From: Nocardia sp. CNY236
Lineage (GTDB): Bacteria > Actinomycetota > Actinomycetes > Mycobacteriales > Mycobacteriaceae
Assembly: GCF_000482385.1 (NCBI RefSeq)
Contig: NZ_AXVD01000014.1
Coordinates: forward strand, 1-64,000
Length of the DNA stretch: 64,000 nucleotides
Reading direction: 5' to 3'
The position numbers were made by a program, and so were the translations under genes. How positions within the stretch are numbered: the stretch's first letter is position 1; every line of letters starts with the position of its first letter. This document shows positions 1-8,641 of the stretch, piece by piece. Under the pieces are notes generated by a model. The model ran no database searches and had not been told where the DNA came from. It saw only the letters and a list, made by a program, of their open reading frames with translations.

Positions 1-1
1 C

Positions 2-490
2 GACTGGCATCTACTCCAACCCCTCGGCGCAGACGGGTTCCAGCACTTGGCCGGCATCACCTGCGACACCGACGGGCCGGAAGTCATTGCACTCGACTGG
101 CTGCTGGTCGGATGGGCAACCACGGTGCTGAAAATCGAGCAGGACCAGTCGTCCACGGCCCTGCCATGGGATATCTGGGACGCCGCCGGCTTCAGCGAGG
201 GGTTCCGGTTCCGGGATCTCATCGAAACCACGATCGAGCACCTGGACCCGACAGTACGCGCACCGGTCACAGAGTGGCTGTCCAGCTATGATCACCGCTA
301 CCGCTGCATCACCATCGACGACCAACTCGCGTGGCTGGCACGACAGATACGCAAACCGCACCGAGGCCAGAACTGGTGGTACTACCGAGTGCCGAACAAC
401 GGGCCGGTACGTCAACGCTACGACACAGAACTCGCAGCCTTCGAAGAATGGCGACGCGCACGCGAAAAAGAACAGACCACAACCGAATAG
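2..490 (+). CDS. Hypothetical protein, 3' part only (5' end outside window)
   Basis: The frame is open from the first bases of the window to a TAG stop at 488-490, so the gene begins upstream and about 162 C-terminal residues are visible. The protein is rich in Trp, Asp and Glu, with WLARQIRKPHRGQNWWYYRVP near the end followed by a charged tail. There is no signal peptide, membrane segment or motif I can name. A TTG at 47 could serve as a start, but the open frame in front of it argues for a longer gene. The function is unknown; it may belong to an accessory region, since a Scr1/DUF397 regulator pair follows. Confidence 0.55.
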   Translation, partial: DWHLLQPLGADGFQHLAGITCDTDGPEVIALDWLLVGWATTVLKIEQDQSSTALPWDIWDAAGFSEGFRFRDLIETTIEHLDPTVRAPVTEWLSSYDHRYRCITIDDQLAWLARQIRKPHRGQNWWYYRVPNNGPVRQRYDTELAAFEEWRRAREKEQTTTE

Positions 491-1023
491 CTCATCCACG
501 GCGGCCAAACTATCCCCAGGACCAGGACCAGGACCATGCCGACAGCGACCGACACACCCTCGCCGCTGGCCGTATTGGAGCGCAGCTCGGGCTTTCTCAA
601 CTGTGAGCCCGTTTCAACCTCGCGGACTGAAACTCGCTGTCCTGCAGGCTATAGACGGCCGTGGTCAGGGACTGGCCTTGCGCAGGCACCAGCATAGTTG
701 TGCAGGACCTTCCAGTTCTTCAGTTGTGCGTTGTCGCGTTCGCCGTGGCCTCGTAGCCGTGTGTGGGGTTGGCGTTGTTCTGCGATCCCGGTTGCCGCCT
801 CCGTTGTACGGGGTGAGCAGTCAGCCGCACGAGGAAGTGGAGAGCCCGACGTCGCCGCATCAAACACCCACTGCCACAACGTCTTCGATAACAGATCGAA
901 AATGGCTCGCCGTGGCGATGGTTCTGTTCCGTGGTCGAGATCTACTCATAGTGACCAAGGGATATTCTTCGAGAAGCGGCCCGCCAGAGGAGCTCTGGCG
1001 GGCCGTCACTGCATCAGGAGCAA
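491..1023. other. Gene-free stretch with a short tandem repeat and a hairpin
   Basis: I find no convincing gene in these 533 bases. Open frames here have no clear ribosome site and no recognisable motif. Two structures are visible: three tandem copies of GGACCA at 519-536, and the perfect hairpin at 978-1004 listed separately. Confidence 0.5.
978..1004 (-). terminator. Hairpin terminator-like structure after the DUF397 gene
   Basis: There is a perfect 12-bp stem (GGCCCGCCAGAG pairing with CTCTGGCGGGCC) with a 3-base loop. It lies 20 bases downstream of the DUF397 stop on the minus strand. No clear U-run follows, so it is a terminator-like hairpin typical of high-GC actinobacteria rather than a classical intrinsic terminator. 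Confidence 0.5.
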
Positions 1024-1227
1024 TCAGGGTCGGTCGAGCTCCCCGTCGGTGACACCGGCGGTGAACGAATCCCACTCGCTGGGAGTGAACACCAGCGCAG
1101 GGCCGCTCGGGTTCTTGGAGTCACGCACACCGACCACGCCTTCATGGAACGCGACTTCTACGCATTCCTTGCTGGGGCCGCTGCGGCTGCTCTTGAACCA
1201 TTTGGCTCCCGACATATCAGCGCTCAC
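1024..1227 (-). CDS. DUF397 domain protein
   Basis: A 67-residue protein matching the DUF397 pattern: WFKSSRSGPSKECVEVAF, then VGVRDSKNPSGPALVFTPSEW and a short tail. DUF397 proteins are small cytoplasmic partners of Scr1-type HTH regulators in Nocardia and Streptomyces. Where studied they act as antagonists or antitoxin-like partners of the regulator. This gene starts inside the 3' end of the HTH gene (11-bp overlap), so the two are co-transcribed and probably translationally coupled. A strong hairpin follows the stop. The family call is confident; the biochemical role of this copy is inferred. Confidence 0.9.
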   Translation of the reverse strand: MSADMSGAKWFKSSRSGPSKECVEVAFHEGVVGVRDSKNPSGPALVFTPSEWDSFTAGVTDGELDRP

Positions 1228-2125
1228 GCTCGTACTCCTTTGCTATAGCTCTCAGCAGGGTTCGGCTGCTGACTTCATCCAGCGCGTTCCGCTGAATCGT
1301 CTCGTAAGCGTCTGCGTACCGTCGCACAACCCCTTCCTTCTCCGAGTACATGTCTCCGGTGTAGCCCTCGGCGTACACGATGGTCGGCTCGACCGATTTT
1401 CCATGGCCGTCAACTCCGAAATCGAGGATCACGAAAGGGCCGATCTGTTCACCGGTGGGCATACCGGCCGCGAAACGCAGCACACGAATGGTGATGTTCC
1501 GTCGGCTGCTTTCGTTGGCAAGATGCCTGAGTTGGTTCGACATGACTCGGTGACTGCCAATGATCCGGCGCAGTGCGCCTTCGTGCAGGATAACGGCCAT
1601 GTCGACTGGGTTGTAGGTTCGGGTCAGCAGAGCCTGCCTTTGCATCTTGATCCGCACGCTAGGGTCGATCTCTGACGGGCTAGCACTCGGATTGGCAGAG
1701 TGGGCAAGGACCCGCGTGTAGTCCTCGGTTTGAAGCAGTCCGGGCACGAGATCGGGCTGGTAGCTCCTCAGGCTACGGGCCGATGACTCCAGCCCCATGT
1801 AGACGCTGAAGTTCGCTGGAATCACATCCCCGAACTCGTGCCACCACGACTTGACCGCGGCTTGTTTGGCGAGCCCGATGAGAGCGGCGGTACGGTCGGC
1901 CGATAGCCCGTATATCCGGCATAGCTCGCGGACATCGAGTTCTCGGACTCGGTCGGCTTGCCCACGCTCGAGCCGGTGCAGCGTGCTCTTGCCCCATTGC
2001 ATCAGGCTCGCTACTTCCTCGAGCGTCATACCGAGGCTGTCTCGTCCCTCACGGAGATACCGCCCCAGTTGGCGGCGTGGCAATGTACTGCTCCCACTAA
2101 TCGACATAGTTTTCCACCCCGACAT
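1217..2125 (-). CDS. Scr1-family helix-turn-helix regulator (XRE + DUF5753)
   Basis: 302 residues. An N-terminal XRE-type HTH (about 17-75; LGRYLREGRDSLGMTLEEVA, then KSTLHRLERGQ) is followed by a DUF5753 region of about 180 residues (EFGDVIPANFSVYMGLESSA, then SYQPDLVPGLLQTEDYTRVL). This is the architecture of Scr1-type regulators in morphologically complex actinomycetes. The start at 2125 has GGAAGG about 6 bases upstream; a second ATG at 2107 behind GGGGTGG is an alternative. It overlaps the DUF397 gene downstream, forming the usual regulator/partner pair. The two divergent genes at 2379-3058 are the likely targets of its promoter region. Confidence 0.92.
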   Translation of the reverse strand: MSGWKTMSISGSSTLPRRQLGRYLREGRDSLGMTLEEVASLMQWGKSTLHRLERGQADRVRELDVRELCRIYGLSADRTAALIGLAKQAAVKSWWHEFGDVIPANFSVYMGLESSARSLRSYQPDLVPGLLQTEDYTRVLAHSANPSASPSEIDPSVRIKMQRQALLTRTYNPVDMAVILHEGALRRIIGSHRVMSNQLRHLANESSRRNITIRVLRFAAGMPTGEQIGPFVILDFGVDGHGKSVEPTIVYAEGYTGDMYSEKEGVVRRYADAYETIQRNALDEVSSRTLLRAIAKEYERER

Positions 2126-2378
2126 CCCCTACCTTCCCATCCTGGGAAATGGTTGCTGGTCAACATGTTACCGAACCAGGGGATTTGATGTAACTCGACT
2201 GGAGACCGGATTTGGTCTCCCGAGTTCGGTCCTTTTGGTGTCCCCTGTACGGGTACCCGGCAGGGGAGCGGAGCGTTCACCCCCTCCACATGATTCGCTC
2301 CAACGTCCGGTACCAAGAAAGGGTCGACACCGGGCCGGGTTCGCTTTCTTACCAATCCAATTCGAGCAAAGGTATCTT

Positions 2379-2711
2379 ATGGGAAACGAAGCATTTCGCG
2401 CTCTGCCGGTGACGAACTATCCACAGGTTCTGACCCGGCTGGCTTCTGCACTACGGCACATGCCCATCGACTACGGACGGTCTACTCCCGATGAACCCGT
2501 TCGTTGGTTGCTCCGCGAGGACGGCACATGGAGCCCAGTGTTTGCCGATGGTCTGGTCGGCCCCGAGTTCTCCTGGGCGCAAATGCTCGCCGTCAGCGGT
2601 GAGGACATCGGTGGTGTTCTCGAAGCTTTGATCGAAGCAGGGCTCATCGGCAGTGACGACCGGTCACGGAGCCCGTCCACCGACACCACCACACTGGGCG
2701 GGCGACCATGA
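2379..2711 (+). CDS. Conserved hypothetical protein in two-gene operon
   Basis: 110 residues from ATG 2379, which has AAAGG about 6 bases upstream. The reading frame is open further upstream, but that part has no ribosome site and crosses the divergent promoter region. The protein begins MGNEAFRALPVTNYPQVLTR. It contains WLLREDGTWSPVFADGLVG and a predicted helical stretch after it, then a Ser/Thr-rich tail. I do not recognise a domain. Its stop overlaps the start of the next gene in an ATGA arrangement, so the two proteins are probably made together. It is divergent from the Scr1/DUF397 pair. Confidence 0.7.
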   Translation: MGNEAFRALPVTNYPQVLTRLASALRHMPIDYGRSTPDEPVRWLLREDGTWSPVFADGLVGPEFSWAQMLAVSGEDIGGVLEALIEAGLIGSDDRSRSPSTDTTTLGGRP

Positions 2712-3058
2712 CGAAGCCGAAAGCCCTCGGCTACCTGCGTCGGGATGTGTCCGGCATTTCCCAGGGATGGCATGAAATTCAGATTCGGAGCCTCGCAGCT
2801 CGACTCGGCTACAATCTGGCCAAGACAATCGCCTTCGGGCCACGTACCGATTCCCCGATCACTCGATTGATGAACGCCGTCTGGGCGGCCGACGCCGCCG
2901 CGGTGATCGTGCCCAGCCTCTGGCACTTCGACTCCCATCTCCCGGTCGAGTTGGTGAAGCTCGCCGACGTGATCACCGTGCACCCAGAGACCACCTACGC
3001 ACGGCAGGTGGTCCCGGTCACGTCGGACGACAGCGACGATGGTGAGTACATGGCATGA
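2708..3058 (+). CDS. Small resolvase-N-domain-like protein
   Basis: 116 residues. The N-terminus (KALGYLRRDVSGISQGWHEI, then RSLAARLGYNL) resembles the first beta strand and helix of serine-recombinase catalytic domains, which begin with a GYxRxS pattern, and a second strand is suggested by AAVIVPSLWHF. The protein is far too short to carry the DNA-binding half of a recombinase and ends in an acidic tail. It overlaps the preceding gene by ATGA. It may be a catalytically inactive or stand-alone Rossmann-like protein; recombination activity is not supported. I recall similar proteins annotated as recombinase family in Nocardia. Confidence 0.6.
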   Translation: MTKPKALGYLRRDVSGISQGWHEIQIRSLAARLGYNLAKTIAFGPRTDSPITRLMNAVWAADAAAVIVPSLWHFDSHLPVELVKLADVITVHPETTYARQVVPVTSDDSDDGEYMA

Positions 3059-3192
3059 GGATGGAGTCGGCCATCGGGCTGGCTCCTTCTCGCGTAACGC
3101 GGCGCTGCACTTCGACCCATAGGCATAGCTTCAATTGCCATAGTGGATAAACGCAAAGGCATTTGCAATCACTCGTCTGGGGGATTCATAGT

Positions 3193-4716
3193 GTGCGACA
3201 ACTGGTTAGCCTGCCCGCTATGTGGTGTTTCCTCCGTTCCCGGGTGATCCGATTGTCGCTACTGGCAGCAGCTCTGGCCGCGTCCGCGACCTCTGCTCAG
3301 GCGGTCCCAGTTCCCGAGATTCCACACGGGTCGGAAGTTCCGGAGTTCGTCGGTGCACCTGCGACCGCCAACCCGATCACGGGCATCCCACCGATCCCCC
3401 AGCACCCGTACCTGGCTCCGAACGGTGACTCCGGCGTGCACAACGACGGGTGGATGAGCGATACCTACACCCGCCCCGGACCGCTGGGGCATACACCGCA
3501 AACCAATTCGGTGTTGCTGGGAAACCTGTGTATCTCGGCAGCGTTCGATCGCGCTGGTCGTATCGTTGCCAGTTGCCTCGGGCTCGATCCGAGTCTATAT
3601 CTCATCGACCCGGCGACCATGACCGTTCTGGGCAAACACCCGCTGGAGGGTAGGAGCGCGAGCGATGTGCTGCAGCCCGGCGCCGCTCTGGACACCGGCG
3701 GCGGTGTGTACTTCTACCTCGACAACGAGGATCGCGCAGTGGTGGGCACCAACACCGGCCATATCCAAGTGTTCGCGCAAACCGCCGCTGCCGACGGATT
3801 CGTGCTCGAGCGCGACTACGACCTGAGCGGCGTGCTGCGTCCGGAAGAGGCATTGAACTCCGCGCTGCCGGACTCCAACGGCCGCATCTGGTTCGTCGGC
3901 GAGACCAACGGCTTGGTGGGCACCCTCGATCCGGATACCGGTGCGGTGCAGGCCACTCGGTTGGGCGAGGGTGCGGAGAACGAGATAGCGAACTCGTTCG
4001 CGGTCGGTGCGGACGGCGACGTCTACATCGCCACCAACCGGCAGTTGGTCCGGTTCGATGCCGGTCCCGAGGGTGAGCCGCAGATCACGTGGCAAGCCAC
4101 CTACGCCAACAGCGGCCAGCACAAGCCCGGCCAAATCAACGATGGCACCGGCACCACACCCACCATCCTGCCCAACGGCTATGTCGCCATCACCGACAAT
4201 GCCGACCCGATGAACGTCGTCGTCTACCGCACTGCACCCGATGCCGCCGAGCGGCAGGTGTGCTCGGTGCCGGTGTTCGAGCCCGGCCGCAGCGGCACCG
4301 AGAACTCGCTGATCGGCGCGGGACGCTCGATCATCGTGGAGAACAACTATGGCTACGTCCCGCGCGATGCCCTGCTCGGCGCACCCAGCGCTCCGGGCTT
4401 CGCTCGCGTCGATATCGACGACGACGGCAACGGATGCCATCTGGTGTGGACCAACTCGGTGGAGGGCGCTCCGAGTGTGGTGTCGAAACTGTCGTTGGCC
4501 ACAGGGCTGATCTACACCTACACCAAAGGCACCCAGATCAGCGGCCCCTGGTACTGGACCGCCCTCGACTATCGCACCGGTGAGACCGTGTGGAAGCAGT
4601 TGGCTGGCACCGGCCCCGCGTTCGGCAACCACTACACCGGCATCGTGCTCGGGCCCGACGGAGCCGCATATCTCGGCACGACCGGCGGGTTGTTGTCGTT
4701 GCGCGACGGTAGTTGA
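3193..4716 (+). CDS. Secreted propeller-like (PQQ/SMP-30-like) protein
   Basis: About 507 residues from GTG 3193, which has GGGGGA about 9 bases upstream; ATG 3220 is an alternative. The N-terminus is a signal peptide (RSRVIRLSLLAAALAASA, then AQA). The mature part has repeated blades of beta-propeller character: DRAGRIVASCLGLDPSLYLI, then DSNGRIWFVGETNGLVGTLD, then GADGDVYIATNRQLVRFD and GPDGAAYLGTTGGLLSL at the end. Each has the pattern D-G-x-(I/V)-(Y/W) followed by G-x-(L/V), as in PQQ-type and SMP-30-type propellers. It is probably an exported substrate- or glycan-binding protein or a lactonase-like enzyme. No catalytic residues can be assigned. Its stop faces the serine hydrolase gene (convergent). 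Confidence 0.75.
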   Translation: MRQLVSLPAMWCFLRSRVIRLSLLAAALAASATSAQAVPVPEIPHGSEVPEFVGAPATANPITGIPPIPQHPYLAPNGDSGVHNDGWMSDTYTRPGPLGHTPQTNSVLLGNLCISAAFDRAGRIVASCLGLDPSLYLIDPATMTVLGKHPLEGRSASDVLQPGAALDTGGGVYFYLDNEDRAVVGTNTGHIQVFAQTAAADGFVLERDYDLSGVLRPEEALNSALPDSNGRIWFVGETNGLVGTLDPDTGAVQATRLGEGAENEIANSFAVGADGDVYIATNRQLVRFDAGPEGEPQITWQATYANSGQHKPGQINDGTGTTPTILPNGYVAITDNADPMNVVVYRTAPDAAERQVCSVPVFEPGRSGTENSLIGAGRSIIVENNYGYVPRDALLGAPSAPGFARVDIDDDGNGCHLVWTNSVEGAPSVVSKLSLATGLIYTYTKGTQISGPWYWTALDYRTGETVWKQLAGTGPAFGNHYTGIVLGPDGAAYLGTTGGLLSLRDGS

Positions 4717-4742
4717 ATCCAGAGGGCGCCGGAGAGTTCGGG

Positions 4743-5933
4743 TCACGATCCAGCGGTGACGCCGCACAGACTGGCGGTGACTATCTCGCGCACGGTGGTT
4801 GCCATACGTTCGAGGCCCTCGAGATCATCGCGAGCAAGACTCGGTCCGGTGGTGAGGGAAACGACCACGGATCTGGAGCCATCGACGGTGCTGGCGAGTA
4901 CTGTTGAGTAGCCGGCGACACCGCCGTCGTGGCCGATGCTCGTGCAGCCGGGCGCGAGTTCTCGATACAGCAGGCCGAGCCCGTAATCGGCACCTGCTGA
5001 TCCGAACGAATGCCCCCTGCGCATTTCGGTGAGCAGTGGCGGTGGCAGGAGTCGGCCGGTGAGCAGGGCGGTCAGGAAGGTGTCGAGGTCTTCGGTGGTG
5101 GAGATGATTTCACCGGCAGCCCAACTCGAGGTGGCTGGGAAATTGGTGACGTCAGCGGATTTCGGGTCACCAGTGCCGGCGAAATCGGCGTATCCGTGGG
5201 CGTGCGGCCCAGGAATCATCGAGGTGGTTCCCGGAACATGGGTGCTCCGCAGTCCCAGTGGCACGATGATGCGGGTATAGACTTGAATGGCATAGGGCAA
5301 GCCGGTGAGCTTTTCGATCAGCAGCCCGGCCAGAATGTAGTTGGTGTTGGAATACGACCAACTCTCACCAGGCGCGAACCGCGCTGGTTTGCTCAGCGCG
5401 AACCGTACCAGCTCATCGGGATGGTAGGTGCGGTTGAGCGCCGCGGCAGCTTCTGGGCCGGACATCGGCAGAATGCCGAGTTCGGCCGATCCGTCCGAGT
5501 CGAACTCGCCGGTGTAGTTGAACAGGCCGCTGGTGTGTTGCAGGATCATGCGTACCGTGATGCGCGGGTCCAGCCCGAACTGTGGCAAGTGGGCGGCGAC
5601 CGAATCATCCAGTTGCACGCGACCCTCGTCCACCAACTGCAGCACCACCGTGGCCACGAACGTTTTGGTGATGCTCCCGGCCCGAAAACGCCCATTCACC
5701 GGCACCGGATCCGCTCGACCCACCTCGGCGACCCCCGCCGAACCGGTCCACACCTCCTGCCCGTCACGCACCCGCACCTGAACCCCTGCCATGCCTGCGG
5801 CCACCAACTCGTCCATCGCCTGCTGCAGCGCGGAGTGATCCGGTGCCGCTACCGCGATGCCAGGGGATCCCATCGACCCGGCCAAGACGACCATCGCCGC
5901 GACGGCCGCAATTCTCAACCGTTGCAACACCAT
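4743..5933 (-). CDS. Secreted serine hydrolase (beta-lactamase/DD-peptidase family), copy 1
   Basis: 396 residues from ATG 5933 behind GAAGGA. A signal peptide ends at VAA-P around residue 30. The penicillin-binding fold is marked by the SxxK nucleophile motif SITK (S87-K90), YSN (194-196) and HDGG (335-338), the equivalent of the KTG motif. The class is the beta-lactamase superfamily (class C/DD-carboxypeptidase/esterase), acting outside the membrane. The following upstream gene encodes a close paralogue, so the pair is a tandem duplication. The substrate (cell-wall peptide, ester or beta-lactam) cannot be told from the sequence. Confidence 0.9.
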   Translation of the reverse strand: MVLQRLRIAAVAAMVVLAGSMGSPGIAVAAPDHSALQQAMDELVAAGMAGVQVRVRDGQEVWTGSAGVAEVGRADPVPVNGRFRAGSITKTFVATVVLQLVDEGRVQLDDSVAAHLPQFGLDPRITVRMILQHTSGLFNYTGEFDSDGSAELGILPMSGPEAAAALNRTYHPDELVRFALSKPARFAPGESWSYSNTNYILAGLLIEKLTGLPYAIQVYTRIIVPLGLRSTHVPGTTSMIPGPHAHGYADFAGTGDPKSADVTNFPATSSWAAGEIISTTEDLDTFLTALLTGRLLPPPLLTEMRRGHSFGSAGADYGLGLLYRELAPGCTSIGHDGGVAGYSTVLASTVDGSRSVVVSLTTGPSLARDDLEGLERMATTVREIVTASLCGVTAGS

Positions 5934-6156
5934 AGAGTGGCTTCCTTCTTCACCATGTCGTACCTCCCGAGGATTGTGCGCCTTCGAGCATGGCACTCGA
6001 TCCGACGAAGGTCAGCCGATGCGACACGAAATCGGGGAAAGATCAGGGTTCACCCCGTCAGGGGGCCAAACCTGCGCGAACGGCCTCGGTCCAAGGGATA
6101 CCGTGCTCGTCAGGGCCGCTCGCCGATCCGAATCCACGATGGGTGAGGTGTTCGGT

Positions 6157-7365
6157 TCAGCGGGTGGTCGTGGTATCGCATAGGGCCGCGCCCACGATTT
6201 CGACGATGATCTTGGATACAGCCGCATCCCACTCGGCGGCAGCCTCGAGATTTTCGGGAGACAGTGTCGGACCGCTCGTCACCGACACCACGACAGTCCT
6301 GCGGCCGTCGTCTGTCCCGGCCAATTCGGTGGTGTACCCGGGGACGCCGCCATCGTGACCGACGCTCGTGCAGCCGGGTGCGACGTCTCGATACAGCAGG
6401 CCGAGCCCATAGGTTGCCCCCTGCGAGGCGAACGAGTGTGGCGTGCGCATTTCGGCGAGCAATGGCGGCGGCAACAGCCTGCCTTCGAGTAGGGCCGCCA
6501 GGAAGGTGTCGAGATCCGCAGCGGAGGAGACGATTTCGCCGGCGGCGCCTGCCCACGTCACGGGCAGCTCTGTGACATCAGCGGATTTCGGGTCGCCGGT
6601 GCCGAGATAGTCGGCGTATCCGTGGGCGTGCGGGCCGGGAATCTTGCGGAAGGTGCCCGGCACGAATGTGCTCCACAGCCCCAGTGGAACGACGATGCGG
6701 GTGTAGATCTGCACGGCATACGGCAGTCCGGTGAGCTTTTCGATCAGCAGCCCGGCCAGAATGTAGTTGGTGTTGGAATACGACCAGTTCGTTCCTGGGG
6801 CGAACCGCGCTGGTTTGCTCAGTGCGAACTGCACCAGCTCATCGGGATGGAAGGGGTGGTTGACTGCCTCGAGCGCTTCGGGGCCGGTGATCGGCAGAAT
6901 GCCGGGCTCGACCCCGTCCGGCCCGAATTCTCCGGTGTAGTTGAACAGGCCGCTGGTGTGTTGCAGGATCATGCGTACCGTGATGCGCGGGTCCAGCCCA
7001 TACTGCGGCAAGAATGCGGCGACCGAATCCTCGAGCCCGACTCGACCCTCGTCGACCAGTTGCAACACGACCGTAGCCACGAATGTCTTGGTGATACTAC
7101 CGATCCGGAATCGACCATCCAGCGGCACCGGATCCGGTCGACCCACCTCGGCGACTCCGGCCGAGTGGGTCCACACCTGCTGCCCGTCGCGCACCCGCAC
7201 CAGCACCCCGGCTGCGCCGTCGGCGATCAACTCGTCCATGGCTTGCCGTACCTCGGCGTAGTCCCCAGCGGGATCCGGGGAAGCAACCGCCACACCCGAA
7301 CTCGCCGACCCGGCAGCCAGCACCATCGCCGAGAGGACCGCAATTCCCAACCGCCGCAACCGCAT
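6157..7365 (-). CDS. Secreted serine hydrolase (beta-lactamase/DD-peptidase family), copy 2
   Basis: 402 residues from ATG 7365 behind GGGAGA; the frame is open further upstream but without a ribosome site. It has a signal peptide (MVLAAGSASSGVAVA), SITK at 90-93, then YSN and HDGG, all in the same spacing as copy 1. Long blocks are identical between the two proteins, for example KTFVATVVLQLVDEGRV. The duplication looks fairly recent, with divergence mainly in the signal peptide, the region before SITK and the C-terminus. The 223-bp gap between the copies may hold a separate promoter. Confidence 0.9.
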   Translation of the reverse strand: MRLRRLGIAVLSAMVLAAGSASSGVAVASPDPAGDYAEVRQAMDELIADGAAGVLVRVRDGQQVWTHSAGVAEVGRPDPVPLDGRFRIGSITKTFVATVVLQLVDEGRVGLEDSVAAFLPQYGLDPRITVRMILQHTSGLFNYTGEFGPDGVEPGILPITGPEALEAVNHPFHPDELVQFALSKPARFAPGTNWSYSNTNYILAGLLIEKLTGLPYAVQIYTRIVVPLGLWSTFVPGTFRKIPGPHAHGYADYLGTGDPKSADVTELPVTWAGAAGEIVSSAADLDTFLAALLEGRLLPPPLLAEMRTPHSFASQGATYGLGLLYRDVAPGCTSVGHDGGVPGYTTELAGTDDGRRTVVVSVTSGPTLSPENLEAAAEWDAAVSKIIVEIVGAALCDTTTTR

Positions 7366-7573
7366 GGCAGAATCTCCCAGATCGTCGATTCGACTGTTCT
7401 GACCAACCATACCCGTCGGATGATCGGCCGTTTGCTGGAATCTGCGGTTCCGAAGCATCTTTGCCGCGTTGTGGTTACGGCGGTGTGAATATCTTCGATC
7501 AGCGCAATTGCCTGTTCATGCGATTCGCCACCGATATGTGACGGCGTGCACATTTTCTGTAAGGATTCTTGTG

Positions 7574-7840
7574 ATGCTTCGCGATTGGGACGAATTGTCC
7601 TCGCGTATCGTCAGAGCGGTTCGACGCCCAGCGCAACATCACGGGGTCGAACAACAATTCGACCAGTATGCAGACGTGGTAGGCGCGATGCTGAAAGACC
7701 TTACACATTCCAGCCTCGATCGAGTTGGTTCGGTCGAGGTTCCACATTGCCGCGACACCTGCGAGTTCTGTTTCTTTCCCGGTCGTGCATGCGCAGCCGG
7801 ATTATGCTCGGATCACTCCGTTGTCCGGCCGGACCTGTGA
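7574..7840 (+). CDS. Possible small protein upstream of the NagB-like gene
   Basis: 88 residues from ATG 7574, with AAGGA about 8 bases upstream. The protein starts MLRDWDELSSRIVRAV. It has a helical middle (QQFDQYADVVGAMLKDL) and a Cys-containing C-terminus (CRDTCEFCFF). No family is recognised. It ends 7 bases before the next start, which is suggestive of an operon. Base composition is less GC-rich than the neighbouring genes, so it could equally be an untranslated leader. Confidence 0.3.
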   Translation: MLRDWDELSSRIVRAVRRPAQHHGVEQQFDQYADVVGAMLKDLTHSSLDRVGSVEVPHCRDTCEFCFFPGRACAAGLCSDHSVVRPDL

Positions 7841-7847
7841 GGTAACT

Positions 7848-8597
7848 GTGCGACCAACCGTCTTTGCGGATCCGAACCAGCTCGGTGCGGCGCTTGCTGC
7901 CCGGATCACCGCCGAGGTGGCGACTGCGCGATCATCCGACCGGCCGTATGTGCTCGGGTGTCCTACCGGTCGGTCACCCGCGTCGACGTACGCGGCACTG
8001 GCGGCCCGCCGACCGTACGTCGAACACGTGGTGATCGTGATGATGGACGAGTTCGTCGTCGGCGGTCGGGAAATCGACCCCCACATGTCGCACAGTTGTC
8101 TGCGGTACGCCCGCGAAGTGATCGCCGGTCCGTTGGGGATCCCCGACGAGCGTGTGTGGTTGCCCGATCCGGCCGCTCCTGCGGCCTACGACGACCGGAT
8201 CGCTGCGGTCGGCGGCATCGACCTATTTCTGTTGGCGTCGGGCGCCACCGATGGCCACGTCGCGTTCAACCCACCGGGAACCCCGGCGGACTCGATCACA
8301 CGAGTGGTCGAGTTGGCCGAGACCACTCGGCGCGACAATATGTCGACCTTCCCAGCGCTGCGTCGCTTGGACGACGTTCCGCGCCACGGCGTCACGGTCG
8401 GTATCGACACGATCCGCCGACACTCCCGCAGCGCGGTCATGATCGCACACGGCACACAGAAGGCGACGACGGTCGAGCATCTCGTCGAAGCACAGTGCTA
8501 CGACGAATGGTGGCCGGCCTCGATCATCGCCGAGTGTGCCAATGCGGAGCTCTGGATCGACGAGGCAACACTGGAAAGCCCGCTCGGTCGGATCTGA
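7848..8597 (+). CDS. Glucosamine-6-phosphate deaminase / 6-phosphogluconolactonase family protein
   Basis: 249 residues from GTG 7848, with GAGG at 7839-7842. Family motifs are in order: GCPTGRSP (38-44), the active-site acidic pair in MMDEF (D67-E68) and GATDGHVAFNPPG (132-144, with D135 and H137), which corresponds to the catalytic GxxDGHIAFN block of NagB. NagB converts glucosamine-6-phosphate to fructose-6-phosphate and ammonia in the cytoplasm. The usual GIGxDGH reads SGATDGH here, so the substrate may differ. No other amino-sugar genes are adjacent. Confidence 0.85.
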   Translation: MRPTVFADPNQLGAALAARITAEVATARSSDRPYVLGCPTGRSPASTYAALAARRPYVEHVVIVMMDEFVVGGREIDPHMSHSCLRYAREVIAGPLGIPDERVWLPDPAAPAAYDDRIAAVGGIDLFLLASGATDGHVAFNPPGTPADSITRVVELAETTRRDNMSTFPALRRLDDVPRHGVTVGIDTIRRHSRSAVMIAHGTQKATTVEHLVEAQCYDEWWPASIIAECANAELWIDEATLESPLGRI

Positions 8598-8641
8598 TCC
8601 ATGGGCGGCTCGTGGGTGGACCGAGCCAGCGACGGTAGCGG

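Noticed and set aside
3595..4767. Long minus-strand frame (390 residues) antisense to the propeller-like gene.
   Set aside because: High-GC shadow: its His/Val/Gly-rich, motif-free translation mirrors the real gene on the plus strand.
5010..6146. Long plus-strand frame antisense to serine hydrolase copy 1 (and a similar one at 6622-7488 over copy 2).
   Set aside because: Shadow of the two paralogous hydrolases; the similarity between the frames simply follows from the duplication.
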